Source: Streptomyces olivochromogenes
Lineage (GTDB): Bacteria; Actinomycetota; Actinomycetes; Streptomycetales; Streptomycetaceae
Length of the DNA stretch: 64,000 nt
Assembly: GCF_021538895.1 (NCBI RefSeq)
Contig: NZ_JADDRL010000044.1
Location: 1-64,000 of the forward strand
Direction: 5' to 3'
Part shown: positions 25,606 to 34,981 of the stretch, one piece after another
Layout: the number at the start of each line of letters is the position of its first letter
Position numbering within the stretch: position 1 is the stretch's first letter
Notes under the pieces: generated by a model
Told to the model about the DNA's origin: nothing
Database searches by the model: none
Seen by the model: the letters and a program-made list of their open reading frames with translations, nothing else
Translations under genes and position numbers: made by a program

Positions 25606-27177
25606 ATGTCCTTTCCTCTGCTGACAGCGACCGCGGTGCTCCCGGCCGTCGGTGCCGTCGCCACGGCCGCGGTACCGGCCTCGCGACGCACCGCCGCCAA
25701 ATGGCTGGCGCTGCTGGTCACCCTCGCCACGCTGGCCCTGGCGATCGTCGTCCTGGTCCGCTTCGACCCGGACGGCGCCCGCTACCAGCTCACCGAATCC
25801 CACGCCTGGATCAAGGCGTTCGGGGTCCGCTACGAACTGGGCGTGGACGGCATCGCGGTCGCCCTCATCGCACTGACCGCCCTGCTGATGCCGTTCATCG
25901 TCCTCGCGGGCTGGCACGACGCCGACCCGCTGGAGACGGGCAGCCGCCGCTGGCGGCCGACACAGGGCTTCTTCGCCCTGATCCTGGCCGTCGAGGCGAT
26001 GGTGATCATCTCCTTCGAGGCCACCGACGTCTTCCTCTTCTACATCTTCTTCGAAGCCATGCTGATCCCGATGTACTTCCTCATCGGCGGCTTCGGGGAC
26101 CGTGCCCACGAGCACGGCGAGGAGGTGGCGTCGACGCAGCGGTCGTACGCCGCCGTGAAGTTCCTGCTCTACAACCTGGTCGGCGGTCTGATCATGCTGG
26201 CCGCGGTGATCGGCCTCTACGTGGTCGCCGGGAACTTCAGCCTCCAGGAGATCGCGCAGGCACGGGCCAACGGCTCGCTGGACATGGCGACGAACACCGA
26301 GCGCTGGCTGTTCCTGGGCTTCTTCTTCGCCTTCGCGGTGAAGGCGCCCCTGTGGCCGCTGCACACCTGGCTGCCCAACGCGATGGGGGAGGCCACCGCT
26401 CCGGTCGCCGTCCTCATCACCGCGGTCGTCGACAAGGTGGGCACCTTCGCGATGCTCCGCTTCTGCCTCCAGCTCTTCCCGGAGGCCAGCAAGTGGGCGA
26501 CGCCCGCCATCCTCGTCCTGGCGCTCATCAGCATCGTCTACGGAGCGCTGCTCGCCGTCGGCCAGCGCGACATCAAGCGGCTGGTGGCGTACGCGTCGAT
26601 CTCGCACTTCGGCTTCATCATCATGGGCATCTTCGCGATGACCACCCAGGGCCAGTCCGGCGCGACGCTCTACATGGTCAACCACGGCATCTCGACCGCC
26701 GCGCTGATGCTGGTGGCGGGCTTCCTGATCTCCCGGCGCGGTTCGCGGCTCATCGCGGACTACGGCGGTGTCCAGAAGGTCGCCCCGGTGCTCGCCGGCA
26801 CGTTCCTGATCGGCGGCCTGGCGACGCTGTCCCTGCCCGGACTCGCGCCGTTCGTGAGCGAGTTCCTGGTCCTGGTCGGCACGTTCACGCGCTATCCGGC
26901 GATCGGCATCATCGCCACCTTCGGCATCGTGCTCGCCGCGCTCTACACCCTCGTCCTCTACCAGCGGACGATGACGGGCCCGGTGAAGCCGGAGGTCTCC
27001 GCGATGCCCGACCTCAGGGTGCGCGAGCTCGTCGTCGTCGCCCCGCTGGTCATTCTGCTGATCTTCCTGGGCGTCTACCCGAAGCCCGTCACGGACATCG
27101 TCAACCCCGCGGTCAAGCAGACCATGTCCGACGTACACAAGACCGACCCCAAGCCCTCGGTGGAGGCGGCCAAGTGA
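25606..27177 (+). CDS. nuoM: NADH-quinone oxidoreductase subunit M
   Basis: A 523-residue antiporter-like subunit. Landmarks are LFYIFFEAMLIPMYFLIG (essential Glu), PLWPLHTWLPNAMGEATAPV and GQRDIKRLVAYASISHFGFI. The ATG at 25606 is five bases after the nuoL stop; the frame extends back into nuoL but that part is not conserved. The stop overlaps nuoN (GTGA). The C-terminus ends in a short Lys/Asp-rich tail. Confidence 0.96.
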   Translation: MSFPLLTATAVLPAVGAVATAAVPASRRTAAKWLALLVTLATLALAIVVLVRFDPDGARYQLTESHAWIKAFGVRYELGVDGIAVALIALTALLMPFIVLAGWHDADPLETGSRRWRPTQGFFALILAVEAMVIISFEATDVFLFYIFFEAMLIPMYFLIGGFGDRAHEHGEEVASTQRSYAAVKFLLYNLVGGLIMLAAVIGLYVVAGNFSLQEIAQARANGSLDMATNTERWLFLGFFFAFAVKAPLWPLHTWLPNAMGEATAPVAVLITAVVDKVGTFAMLRFCLQLFPEASKWATPAILVLALISIVYGALLAVGQRDIKRLVAYASISHFGFIIMGIFAMTTQGQSGATLYMVNHGISTAALMLVAGFLISRRGSRLIADYGGVQKVAPVLAGTFLIGGLATLSLPGLAPFVSEFLVLVGTFTRYPAIGIIATFGIVLAALYTLVLYQRTMTGPVKPEVSAMPDLRVRELVVVAPLVILLIFLGVYPKPVTDIVNPAVKQTMSDVHKTDPKPSVEAAK

Positions 27178-28823
27178 GCGCAACAGCCGTCCACAGCCTG
27201 TGGACAACCGCGGCCGAGCCGATCTCGAAGATCCCGACGCCGAAGATCGAATACGGACAATTGTCGCCGACCCTGATCATCGTCGGCGCGGCGGTCGTCG
27301 GGGTACTGGTCGAGGCGTTCGTGCCGCGCAGGTCCCGCTACTACGCCCAGGTGTTCGTGTCCGTCGTCGCGCTCTGCGCCGCCTTCGCCGCGGTGGTCGC
27401 CCTGGCGGCCGACGGCTACGGCACGACGAAGGCGCACATCGCGGCGATGGGCGCGATCGCGGTCGACGGGCCGTCGCTGTTCCTGCAGGGCACGATCCTG
27501 CTGGCCGGCCTGGTCGCCCTGTTCACCTTCGCCGAGCGGCGCCTGGACCCGGAGGCGCACGGCAACCGGGTCGACTCGTTCGCGGCGCAGGCCGCGTCCG
27601 TGCCGGGCAGCGAGGGCGAGAAGGCCGCGGTCAAGGCCGGGTTCACCACCACCGAGGTCTTCCCGCTGCTGCTCTTCGCGATCGCGGGCATGCTGGTCTT
27701 CCCCTCGGCCAACGACCTGCTGACCCTCTTCGTGGCCCTGGAGGTCTTCTCCCTCCCGCTGTACCTGCTGTGCGCGCTGGCCCGCCGCAAGCGGCTGATG
27801 TCGCAGGAGGCCGCGGTCAAGTACTTCCTGCTCGGCGCGTTCGCCTCCGCGTTCACGCTGTTCGGCATCGCGCTGCTGTACGGGTACGCGGGCTCGGTCT
27901 CCTACGGCACGATCGCGCAGGTCGTCGACGGTTCGGTGACCAACGTCGACCCGGCGCTGGCGAACACCATGGGCAACGACGCGCTGCTGCTCGTCGGCAC
28001 CGCGCTGGTGGTGATGGGCCTGCTGTTCAAGGTCGGCGCGGTGCCGTTCCACATGTGGACGCCCGACGTCTACCAGGGCGCGCCGACTCCGGTGACCGGC
28101 TTCATGGCGGCAGCCACCAAGGTGGCGGCGTTCGGCGCGCTGCTCCGCCTGCTGTACGTCGTCCTGCCCGGCCTGCGCTGGGACTGGCGGCCGGTCATGT
28201 GGGCGGTCGCGGTCCTCACGATGCTGGGCGGTGCGATCGTCGCGATCACGCAGACCGACATCAAGCGGCTGCTGGCGTACTCGTCGATCGCGCACGCGGG
28301 CTTCATCCTCGCGGGTGTCATCGCGACCTCGAAGGACGGCGTGTCCTCCGTCCTCTTCTACCTGGCCGCGTACTCCTTCGTGACGATCGGCGCGTTCGCT
28401 GTGGTCACCCTGGTGCGCGACGCCGGCGGTGAGGCGACGCACCTGTCCAAGTGGGCGGGTCTCGGCCGCCGCTCGCCGCTGGTCGCGGCCGTGTTCGCGG
28501 TGTTCCTGCTGGCCTTCGCGGGCATTCCGCTGACCTCCGGGTTCGCCGGAAAGTTCGCGGTGTTCAAGGCGGCGGCGGAAGGCGGCGCGGCTCCGCTGGT
28601 GGTGATCGGTGTGATCTCCTCGGCGATCGCGGCGTTCTTCTACATCCGCGTGATCGTGCTGATGTTCTTCAGCGAGCCCCGTCCGGAGGGACCGACGGTC
28701 GCCGTACCGTCACCGCTCACCATGGCGGCGATCGGCGTCGGCGTGGCGGTGACGCTGGTACTCGGCGTGGCCCCGCAGTACTTCCTGGACCTGGCGAATC
28801 AGGCGAGCGTGTTCGTGCGCTGA
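27174..28823 (+). CDS. nuoN: NADH-quinone oxidoreductase subunit N
   Basis: A 549-residue antiporter-like subunit, last gene of the operon. It has NDLLTLFVALEVFSLPLYLL, GAVPFHMWTPDVYQGAPTPVTG and TDIKRLLAYSSIAHAGFIL. GTG start overlaps nuoM. An insertion of about 30 residues (RVDSFAAQAASVPGSEGEK) lies before the conserved core, common in actinobacteria. A 13-bp-stem terminator follows at 28844. Confidence 0.96.
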   Translation: MSATAVHSLWTTAAEPISKIPTPKIEYGQLSPTLIIVGAAVVGVLVEAFVPRRSRYYAQVFVSVVALCAAFAAVVALAADGYGTTKAHIAAMGAIAVDGPSLFLQGTILLAGLVALFTFAERRLDPEAHGNRVDSFAAQAASVPGSEGEKAAVKAGFTTTEVFPLLLFAIAGMLVFPSANDLLTLFVALEVFSLPLYLLCALARRKRLMSQEAAVKYFLLGAFASAFTLFGIALLYGYAGSVSYGTIAQVVDGSVTNVDPALANTMGNDALLLVGTALVVMGLLFKVGAVPFHMWTPDVYQGAPTPVTGFMAAATKVAAFGALLRLLYVVLPGLRWDWRPVMWAVAVLTMLGGAIVAITQTDIKRLLAYSSIAHAGFILAGVIATSKDGVSSVLFYLAAYSFVTIGAFAVVTLVRDAGGEATHLSKWAGLGRRSPLVAAVFAVFLLAFAGIPLTSGFAGKFAVFKAAAEGGAAPLVVIGVISSAIAAFFYIRVIVLMFFSEPRPEGPTVAVPSPLTMAAIGVGVAVTLVLGVAPQYFLDLANQASVFVR

Positions 28824-28843
28824 CGAACACGCGGCGATGCGTG

Positions 28844-28878
28844 ACTGCCCGGCACCTCAGTGAGGGGTGCCGGGCAGT
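28844..28878 (+). terminator. nuo operon terminator
   Basis: Perfect 13-bp arms 28844-28856 and 28866-28878, extended inward by a G-U and a C-G pair, leaving a five-base loop. It lies 20 bp after nuoN. Confidence 0.85.
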
Positions 28879-29027
28879 GGCATGCGAGACCACTCCCGTC
28901 GGTCACTGAATGCCGGTGACCGATTACGGCAGGGAATGAGCTCTCCCTGTGGATAACTCCGGCGCTGTCGGTGCGGAGCCCTATCGTGGACGCAGTGGTC
29001 GAGGGACGACGTACGGGGGACACGACG

Positions 29028-31037
29028 ATGGGTGGGACGGGCGGGATCAGCGAGATGCCAGGGGCGACCGAGAGCGAGGCGCTGGCCACACTGCACCGGG
29101 TCTTCGGGTACGAGGCCTTCCGCGGTGAGCAGCAAGCCATCATCGAGCACGTGGTCGCGGGCGGCGACGCCGTCGTCCTCATGCCGACCGGCGGCGGAAA
29201 GTCGCTGTGCTACCAGATCCCGGCCCTGGTCAGACCCGGTACGGGAGTCGTGGTCTCCCCGCTCATCGCGCTGATGCAGGACCAGGTCGACGCACTGCGG
29301 GCACTCGGCGTGAACGCCGGGTTCATCAACTCCACCCAGGACTTCGACGAGCGGCGGGTGGTCGAGGCGGAGTTCCTGGCGGGCGAGCTGGACCTGCTCT
29401 ACCTGGCGCCCGAGCGGCTGCGCCTGGACTCCACGCTGGACCTGCTGTCCCGCGGCAAGGTCGCCGTCTTCGCGATCGACGAGGCGCACTGTGTCTCCCA
29501 GTGGGGCCACGACTTCCGCCCCGACTACCTGGCCCTGTCCCTGCTGGGCGAGCGCTGGCCGGACGTCCCGCGGATCGCGCTCACGGCGACGGCCACCCGG
29601 GCGACGCACCAGGAGATCACGCAGCGGCTGCACATGCCGACGGCCCGCCACTTCGAGGCGAGCTTCGACCGGCCCAACATCCAGTACCGGGTCGTGCCCA
29701 AGGCCGACCCCAAGAAGCAGTTGCTCGCCTTCCTGCGCGAGGAGCACGCGGGCGACGCGGGCATCGTGTACTGCCTGTCGCGGAACTCGGTGGAGAAGAC
29801 AGCCGAGTTCCTGAGCCGCAACGGCATCGAGGCGGTGCCCTATCACGCGGGCCTCGACGCGGGCACGCGCGCGGCGCACCAGTCCCGGTTCCTGCGTGAG
29901 GAGGGCCTGGTCGTGGTCGCCACGATCGCCTTCGGGATGGGCATCGACAAGCCGGACGTGCGGTTCGTCGCCCACCTCGACCTGCCGAAGTCGATCGAGG
30001 GCTACTACCAGGAGACGGGCCGCGCGGGCCGCGACGGGCTGGCCTCCACGGCCTGGATGGCGTACGGCCTCAACGACGTCATACAGCAGCGCAAGCTGAT
30101 CCAGTCCGGCGAGGGCGACGAGGCGTTCCGCCGCCGGGCAGCCGCGCACCTGGACTCGATGCTGGCGCTGTGCGAGACCGCCCAGTGCCGCCGCGGCCAG
30201 CTGCTCGCCTACTTCGGCCAGGACCCGGACGCGGCGGGCTGTGGCAACTGCGACACCTGTCTCACACCGCCCGAGACGTGGGACGGCACGATCGCCGCGC
30301 AGAAGGTGCTGTCGACGGTGGTGCGGCTGCAGCGGGAGCGCGGGCAGAAGTTCGGCGCGGTGCAGATCGTGGACATCCTGCTCGGCAAGCGCACCGCGAA
30401 GGTGATCCAGTTCGACCACGACCAGCTGTCCGTGTTCGGTATCGGCGAGGACCTGGCCGAGGGCGAATGGCGGGGCGTCGTCCGGCAGTTGCTGGCACAG
30501 GGGCTGCTCGCGGTCGAGGGGGAGTACGGCACGCTGGTGCTCACCGAGGCGAGCGGGGCGGTGCTGCGGCGGGACCGGGAGGTGCCGCTGCGCAAGGAGC
30601 CGAAGAAGCCGGCGCGGGCGGCGTCGTCCTCCTCCGGCTCGTCCGGCCGGGGCGAGCGCAAGCCCAAGGCCGCCGTGGCCGAGCTGCCCGACGAGCTGCT
30701 CCCCGCCTTCGAGGCACTGCGCGCCTGGCGCGCCGAACAGGCCCGCGAGCAGGGCGTCCCGGCGTACGTCATCTTCCACGACGCCACGCTCAGGGAGATC
30801 GTCACGACGTGGCCCGGGTCGGTGCGGGAACTGGGCACGATCAGCGGGGTCGGCGAGAAGAAGCTGGCGACGTACGGCGACGGCGTGCTCGGGGTGCTGA
30901 ACTCCCTGGACGCCCCGACCCAGGGCACGGCCGCCCAGGCACCGAACGCGGCCGCCCCGGCACCGGCGGGTGCCCAGGCCCCGGACGACGACTGGCCCGA
31001 GCTGGACGAGGAGCCGGAACCCGACGACTGGATATAG
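29028..31037 (+). CDS. recQ: RecQ-family ATP-dependent DNA helicase
   Basis: A 669-residue superfamily 2 helicase. It has Walker A TGGGKS (54-59), the DEAH box in AIDEAHCVSQWGHDFRPDY, motif V/VI ATIAFGMGIDKPDVRFV and ETGRAGRDG, the RecQ zinc region (CETAQCRRGQLLAYFG, CGNCDTC), a winged helix, and an HRDC domain near residues 555-625 (LPDELLPAFEALRAWR...VGEKKLATYG). The C-terminus is acidic (DDDWPELDEEPEPDDW). The ATG at 29028 has GGGGGAC about eight bases upstream; the GTG at 28971 does not. RecQ unwinds recombination and replication intermediates. Confidence 0.94.
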   Translation: MGGTGGISEMPGATESEALATLHRVFGYEAFRGEQQAIIEHVVAGGDAVVLMPTGGGKSLCYQIPALVRPGTGVVVSPLIALMQDQVDALRALGVNAGFINSTQDFDERRVVEAEFLAGELDLLYLAPERLRLDSTLDLLSRGKVAVFAIDEAHCVSQWGHDFRPDYLALSLLGERWPDVPRIALTATATRATHQEITQRLHMPTARHFEASFDRPNIQYRVVPKADPKKQLLAFLREEHAGDAGIVYCLSRNSVEKTAEFLSRNGIEAVPYHAGLDAGTRAAHQSRFLREEGLVVVATIAFGMGIDKPDVRFVAHLDLPKSIEGYYQETGRAGRDGLASTAWMAYGLNDVIQQRKLIQSGEGDEAFRRRAAAHLDSMLALCETAQCRRGQLLAYFGQDPDAAGCGNCDTCLTPPETWDGTIAAQKVLSTVVRLQRERGQKFGAVQIVDILLGKRTAKVIQFDHDQLSVFGIGEDLAEGEWRGVVRQLLAQGLLAVEGEYGTLVLTEASGAVLRRDREVPLRKEPKKPARAASSSSGSSGRGERKPKAAVAELPDELLPAFEALRAWRAEQAREQGVPAYVIFHDATLREIVTTWPGSVRELGTISGVGEKKLATYGDGVLGVLNSLDAPTQGTAAQAPNAAAPAPAGAQAPDDDWPELDEEPEPDDWI

Positions 31038-31050
31038 CCCGCTCGCTCCC

Positions 31051-31070
31051 GGGGGCGGCACCCCGCCCCC
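31051..31070. terminator. Terminator between recQ and the M56 gene
   Basis: An 8-bp G+C-only stem (31051-31058 with 31063-31070) with loop CACC, followed by CTGGGGGGG, between the two convergent genes. Confidence 0.7.
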
Positions 31071-31079
31071 CTGGGGGGG

Positions 31080-32018
31080 TCAGGACAGCGCCGTCAGTCC
31101 CGGGGCGAAGGTGATCAGCAGCGGCAGGAGCGGGACCAGCGCGGCCACCGTCGTCGTCAGGGCGCGCTGCCTGCGCAGCAGCCTCGGCGGGGGCTCCAGG
31201 AGGCGGTCGACGCGTTCGCCGAGCAGGCGGCGGCTGGAGGCGCAGGAGAGGACTCCGCGGTGCTGGTTCAGCTCGATCAGCGCCAGGGCGGTCGTGAGGT
31301 GACCGCAGCGGCGGGAGGCCTCGTCGTCGGCGGCCAGTTCGACCAGGCGGTGGGTCTGGTCGCAGAAGTGGGCGAAGAGGGGGATGCGCGGGAAGCCCGT
31401 GGCCAACGCCGTCGAGAGGTGCAGCAGCCAGTCGTGGTGGGCGCGGGCGTGACCGCGCTCGTGGGTGAGGACGGCGTCCAGCTGGTGGTCGGTCAGGCGG
31501 TGCAGCGCACCGGTCGTCACGACCAGCTGCGGCGGGTGGCCCGGCATCCACCAGGCGTCCGGGTACTCGTCCTCCAGCACCAGCATGGGACCGCGCGCGG
31601 CAGGCAGGCCCGCGGGCAGGTCGGGGGCGCGTTCGCGCAGGTGCGCGCGGGTCTGTCCGCGGCGGCGGCGCGCCTCGGCCAGCTCACGGGCGAGCATCGC
31701 CGTCGTCCACGCGGCGCCGCCGGCCAGCAGCACGGTCAGGGCGACGGCCCAGACCGGCGCGGCGGAGAGGTCGTAGGCGGCGGTGACGGCGGGCGGCGCC
31801 GGGGCGAAGACATGGTCGCGCACGGTGTGGAAGACGGCCGCGGCGCCCAGGACCAGCGCGGCCAGGCAGCACAGCAGCACGGTGGCGACCAGGCACTGCC
31901 ACACCCACAGCCCGACCACGGGTTCCCGCTCGGGCCACACGGCCCGGGTCAGCGCACGCGGCGCCGGGACGGCGGCCAACAGAGCGACGACGCTCAGCAG
32001 GAGCAGGCAGACGGTCAT
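31080..32018 (-). CDS. M56-family membrane metallopeptidase
   Basis: A 312-residue protein with hydrophobic helices at the N-terminus (CLLLLSVVALLAAVP), around residues 40-65 and 90-110, and near the C-terminus (TTTVAALVPLLPLLITFA). The zinc site is THERGH with downstream ELAADDEA as third ligand region. It resembles the peptidase domain of BlaR1/MecR1 without a sensor domain. In actinobacteria such genes usually sit after a BlaI-type repressor gene; none is visible here. ATG start at 32018 without a strong ribosome site. Role: probably regulated proteolysis; partner unknown. Confidence 0.82.
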   Translation of the reverse strand: MTVCLLLLSVVALLAAVPAPRALTRAVWPEREPVVGLWVWQCLVATVLLCCLAALVLGAAAVFHTVRDHVFAPAPPAVTAAYDLSAAPVWAVALTVLLAGGAAWTTAMLARELAEARRRRGQTRAHLRERAPDLPAGLPAARGPMLVLEDEYPDAWWMPGHPPQLVVTTGALHRLTDHQLDAVLTHERGHARAHHDWLLHLSTALATGFPRIPLFAHFCDQTHRLVELAADDEASRRCGHLTTALALIELNQHRGVLSCASSRRLLGERVDRLLEPPPRLLRRQRALTTTVAALVPLLPLLITFAPGLTALS

Positions 32019-32437
32019 GCCGGGGGCTCCGGTTCCTGGTCGGAGGTGGGGGAGGGGCGTTCTTTGGTGCGGATGTGCGGGGTGTGCGGGGTGTGCTGGA
32101 CATGCGAGGTGCGCGGGGGTGGTGCGAGTGGTGCTGGGGTGGTGCGGTGGTCCTACGGCGGGTGGTGCGCCGCCCAGTCGCGCGTGCGGTGCTGCGGCGG
32201 TCGTCCACCGGGTTCTGCGGCTCGTGGTGCTGTGCCCCGTCAGTATGACGGTGTCGGGCCGCGGGAGTCAGGAATCGGCGGAGAACCGGCCCCACATCCG
32301 CATCCGCTCCACCGCCGCTCCGCCGATCCCTCGCGTTTTCCCGATCGCACCGGCCGCTCGATCCGGCCCCTCGGGCCCGTCCCCGCCCTCCCTTGTTCCT
32401 CCGACTCCTCCTATGCCCCGACTCCTCCGACACCTGG
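32019..32437. other. Intergenic region upstream of the M56 gene
   Basis: About 420 bases without a convincing gene. It holds a run of degenerate GTGCGG/GGTGTGCGG repeats at 32066-32160 and a perfect inverted repeat CCGTCA-GTA-TGACGG at 32237-32251 whose reverse strand contains a CATACT -10-like box. That would give the M56 transcript a leader of over 200 bases. Confidence 0.45.
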
Positions 32438-32815
32438 TTACTCCTCCAACACCTGGCGCACCGCCCCCAGCACCGTCCCCGCGTCCGCCCCCATCGCCCG
32501 CGCCTCCGTCACGAACCGTCGTGCCAGTGTCGTCAGTTCGGCCGGATCCGGGCGCCGTGCCGGAGTCGGCAGGGGAGCCACCCGCGTGCCCGCGCCGCGC
32601 CGGGTGCGGATCAGGGAGGCCGATTCCAGCTCGCGGTAGGCCCGGGCGACCGTGCCCGCGGCCAGGCCCAGGTCGGACGCCAGCTGCCGTACCGTCGGCA
32701 GGCGTTCGCCCTCCGGCAGGCGCCCGGTGGTGATCAGTGCCGCGAGCTGGGCGCGGATCTGCTCGTACGGCGGGACGGGGCTGTCCGTGTCGACCCGCAC
32801 GGCCGGGCCGCTCAC
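32438..32815 (-). CDS. GntR-family regulator, YtrA type
   Basis: A 125-residue regulator with an N-terminal GntR winged helix: PPYEQIRAQLAALITTGRLPEGERLPTVRQ is in the usual position, with recognition helix LGLAAGTVARAYRELE and wing LIRTRRGAGTRVA (residues 16-80). The C-terminal domain is only about 45 helical residues, as in the YtrA subfamily, which usually regulates ABC transporters or membrane proteins. The GTG at 32815 has AGGGAG upstream and overlaps the stop of the membrane-protein gene (GTGA), so the two form an operon. The frame extends to 32956 but without homology. Likely autoregulator acting at the palindromes at 33664-33757. Confidence 0.87.
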   Translation of the reverse strand: MSGPAVRVDTDSPVPPYEQIRAQLAALITTGRLPEGERLPTVRQLASDLGLAAGTVARAYRELESASLIRTRRGAGTRVAPLPTPARRPDPAELTTLARRFVTEARAMGADAGTVLGAVRQVLEE

Positions 32816-33633
32816 CGGCGGGCTCCCTGGCGGTCTTCCTGGGGGGCGCGATGCTCGGAACGGCGGACCGCGCGCTGCGACCAGGTCGCCCGGGGCGAGC
32901 ACACGGTGAAGAGCGTCCACGGCACGGTGACCAGCGCGACCAGGGCCAGCGGCCACAGCACCGCGTTGGCCACGGTCCCCACCGTCCCGTCGCAGGTCAT
33001 GTTCAGCAGTGCGCCGGACGCCGTCGATGCCGCCCCCAGCAGGGAGGACGAGACCACGAGCCCCCAGGCCGCGACGATCGCGAGGGCGCGGTCGCGGCGG
33101 GACGCGTCGTCGCCGGGACGGGTGGCGATCCGCCGCAGGGACCAGCCGCAGGCGCCGGTGGCGACGGCGAGGGAGGCGAGCATCGGCAGGCCGTAGTGCA
33201 GCCCGGGCCAGGGGCCGTACGACTGGGTCACGCCCCGGCAGGTCAGGGTGAGGGCGCGGCCCGCCCGTCCGAGGTCGTCCGGCGAGGCCACCACGGCGGC
33301 CACGCCCAGCACCACCACCAGCGCACCCGCGAGCGCGATCAACAGCCAGGTCATCCGGGGCGGTACGTAGTCACGGACCCGGCGCGGCGTGAGGCCGGCC
33401 GTGCGGACGGCTCCCCGGGCCGGGGCGGTCAGCGCGTCCCCGACCAGCACTCCGGTCACCGCGCACAGCCCGAACGCCGGAATGGCGTACAGGATCCCGT
33501 CCCCGGCGTCGAGCGGGGACAGCAGGCGGGCCGCGAGCGCCCCGATCAGCAGGCCGCCCCAGCGGGCGTACCGGTCGAGGGGCGCGCGGGACGCCGTTGA
33601 AGGCAGAGGTGAAGGTGAATCGTGTACATCCAT
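32812..33633 (-). CDS. Membrane protein co-transcribed with GntR regulator
   Basis: A 273-residue protein, not recognised by function. It starts MDVHDSPSPLP at 33633, after GGGGGG six bases upstream; the frame is open to 33681 but that lies inside a palindrome. Hydrophobic stretches suggest about six helices: WGGLLIGALAARLL, the following GLCAVTGVLVG, MTWLLIALAGALVVVLGVAA, LPMLASLAVATGACGW, AIVAAWGLVVSSSLLGAA and VLWPLALVALVTVPW. The C-terminus is basic. Gene order is membrane protein, then GntR. It may be an envelope stress target or a permease-like partner. Confidence 0.75.
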   Translation of the reverse strand: MDVHDSPSPLPSTASRAPLDRYARWGGLLIGALAARLLSPLDAGDGILYAIPAFGLCAVTGVLVGDALTAPARGAVRTAGLTPRRVRDYVPPRMTWLLIALAGALVVVLGVAAVVASPDDLGRAGRALTLTCRGVTQSYGPWPGLHYGLPMLASLAVATGACGWSLRRIATRPGDDASRRDRALAIVAAWGLVVSSSLLGAASTASGALLNMTCDGTVGTVANAVLWPLALVALVTVPWTLFTVCSPRATWSQRAVRRSEHRAPQEDRQGARR

Positions 33634-33663
33634 GACAAACCCCCCGATAAAGAAGCGTCTCGC

Positions 33664-33690
33664 ACTCACCGCTTGTATCAAGCGGTGAGT
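33664..33690 (-). promoter_or_regulatory. Perfect palindrome upstream of the membrane protein/GntR operon
   Basis: A perfect inverted repeat with 12-bp arms around TAT (core CTTG-TAT-CAAG). Related CTTG-N3-CAA copies follow at 33713-33723, 33726-33736 and 33746-33756. A TTGACA -35 on the minus strand (33722 to 33717) is inside the second copy. Likely operators for the GntR protein of the same operon. Confidence 0.65.
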
Positions 33691-33763
33691 ACAAGATGCG
33701 GTCCCCGGCGGGCTTGTGTCAACTACTTGCTACAAGTGGCCGGTGCTTGTCGCAAGCGCCGGG

Positions 33764-34981
33764 TCAGCCGGCCACGATCCGCCCGGTCACCTCGCCCAGT
33801 CCGACCCGGGCCCCGTCCGGTCCCGGCGCCCACGCGGAGAGCGTCACCACGTCGCCGTCCTCCAGGAACGCCCGCTTCCCGTCCGGCAGTTCGAGGGGGT
33901 CCCGCCCGTTCCAGGTCAGCTCCAGCAGCGAACCGCGCTCGCGCTCGGTCGGCCCGCTCACGGTCCCCGACCCGTACAGGTCCCCGGTGCGCAGCGAAGC
34001 CCCGTTCACGGTCATGTGCGCGAGCTGCTGCGCGGCGGTCCAGTACATGGTGGAGAACGGCGGCTCGGACACGACGTGACCGTTGATCGCGACGGAGATC
34101 CGCAGGTCGTACCCGCCGGGCTCGACGCCGGAGCCGGTGTCGTCCAGGTACGGCAGCAGCGCGTGGGTCCGCTCCGGCGGCGCCACCCGCGCCTCCTCCA
34201 GGGCCTCCAGCGGGGTGATCCACGCCGACACGGACGTGGCGAAGGACTTGCCGAGGAACGGGCCGAGGGGGACGTACTCCCAGGCCTGGACGTCCCGCGC
34301 CGACCAGTCGTTCAGCAGGCACAGCCCGAACACGTGCTCCCGGAAGTCGCCCAGCGCCACCGGCCTGCCCATCTCGGACGGCACACCGACCACGAAGCCG
34401 ACCTCGGCCTCGATGTCCAGGCGGACGGACGGGCCGAACACGGGAGCCGGGTCGCCGGGACCCTTGCGCTGCCCGGACGGCCGTACGACCTCCGTGTCCG
34501 AGACCACGATCGTGCCCGAGCGGCCGTGGTAACCGATCGGCAGGTGCTTCCAGTTGGGGGTCAGCGAGTCCTCGGCGTCCGGGCGGAAGATCTGGCCCAC
34601 GTTCCGGGCGTGGTTCTCGGAGGCGTAGAAGTCGACGTAGTCGGCGACCTCGAAGGCCAGGTGCAGGGTCACCGAGGCCAGGGGGTGGAACAGCGGCTCG
34701 ATCGTCTCGCGGTGCGAGGGCACCGTGACCCACGCGGTCAGCGCCCGCCGCACGTCCGACCAGGCCGTGCGGCCCGCCGCCAGCAGCGGGTTGAGGGTGG
34801 GGCGGGCGAGCAGGGAGGCGTACGGCGAGCCGAGCGCGGCGGCCGCGGCGCCCGCGTCGAGCACGTGGTCGCCGAGCCGGACGCCGACCCTCCGCTCCGG
34901 TGAGCCGGGGAGCGAGAACACGCCATAGGGAAGGTTGTGCGGCCCGAAGGGGTCGCCCTCGGGAACATCGAAGGGGGGCAT
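33764..34981 (-). CDS. fahA: Fumarylacetoacetase
   Basis: A 405-residue enzyme that cleaves fumarylacetoacetate to fumarate and acetoacetate in tyrosine degradation. It has the N-terminal domain (DPFGPHNLPYGVFS) and the FAH core with VDFYASENHARNVG, IEAEVGFVVG (metal ligand Glu), LLNDWSARDVQAWEYVPLGPFLGKSF, and FSTMYWTAAQQLAHMTVNGA. The ATG at 34981 has GAGG about nine bases upstream and fits the family better than the ATG at 35002. No other tyrosine genes are adjacent. It is monocistronic. Confidence 0.94.
   Translation of the reverse strand: MPPFDVPEGDPFGPHNLPYGVFSLPGSPERRVGVRLGDHVLDAGAAAAALGSPYASLLARPTLNPLLAAGRTAWSDVRRALTAWVTVPSHRETIEPLFHPLASVTLHLAFEVADYVDFYASENHARNVGQIFRPDAEDSLTPNWKHLPIGYHGRSGTIVVSDTEVVRPSGQRKGPGDPAPVFGPSVRLDIEAEVGFVVGVPSEMGRPVALGDFREHVFGLCLLNDWSARDVQAWEYVPLGPFLGKSFATSVSAWITPLEALEEARVAPPERTHALLPYLDDTGSGVEPGGYDLRISVAINGHVVSEPPFSTMYWTAAQQLAHMTVNGASLRTGDLYGSGTVSGPTERERGSLLELTWNGRDPLELPDGKRAFLEDGDVVTLSAWAPGPDGARVGLGEVTGRIVAG

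Noticed and set aside
32066..32160. GTGCGG-rich repeats as a possible CRISPR-like or satellite array
   Set aside because: Units are short, degenerate and without spacers; simple-sequence drift is enough.
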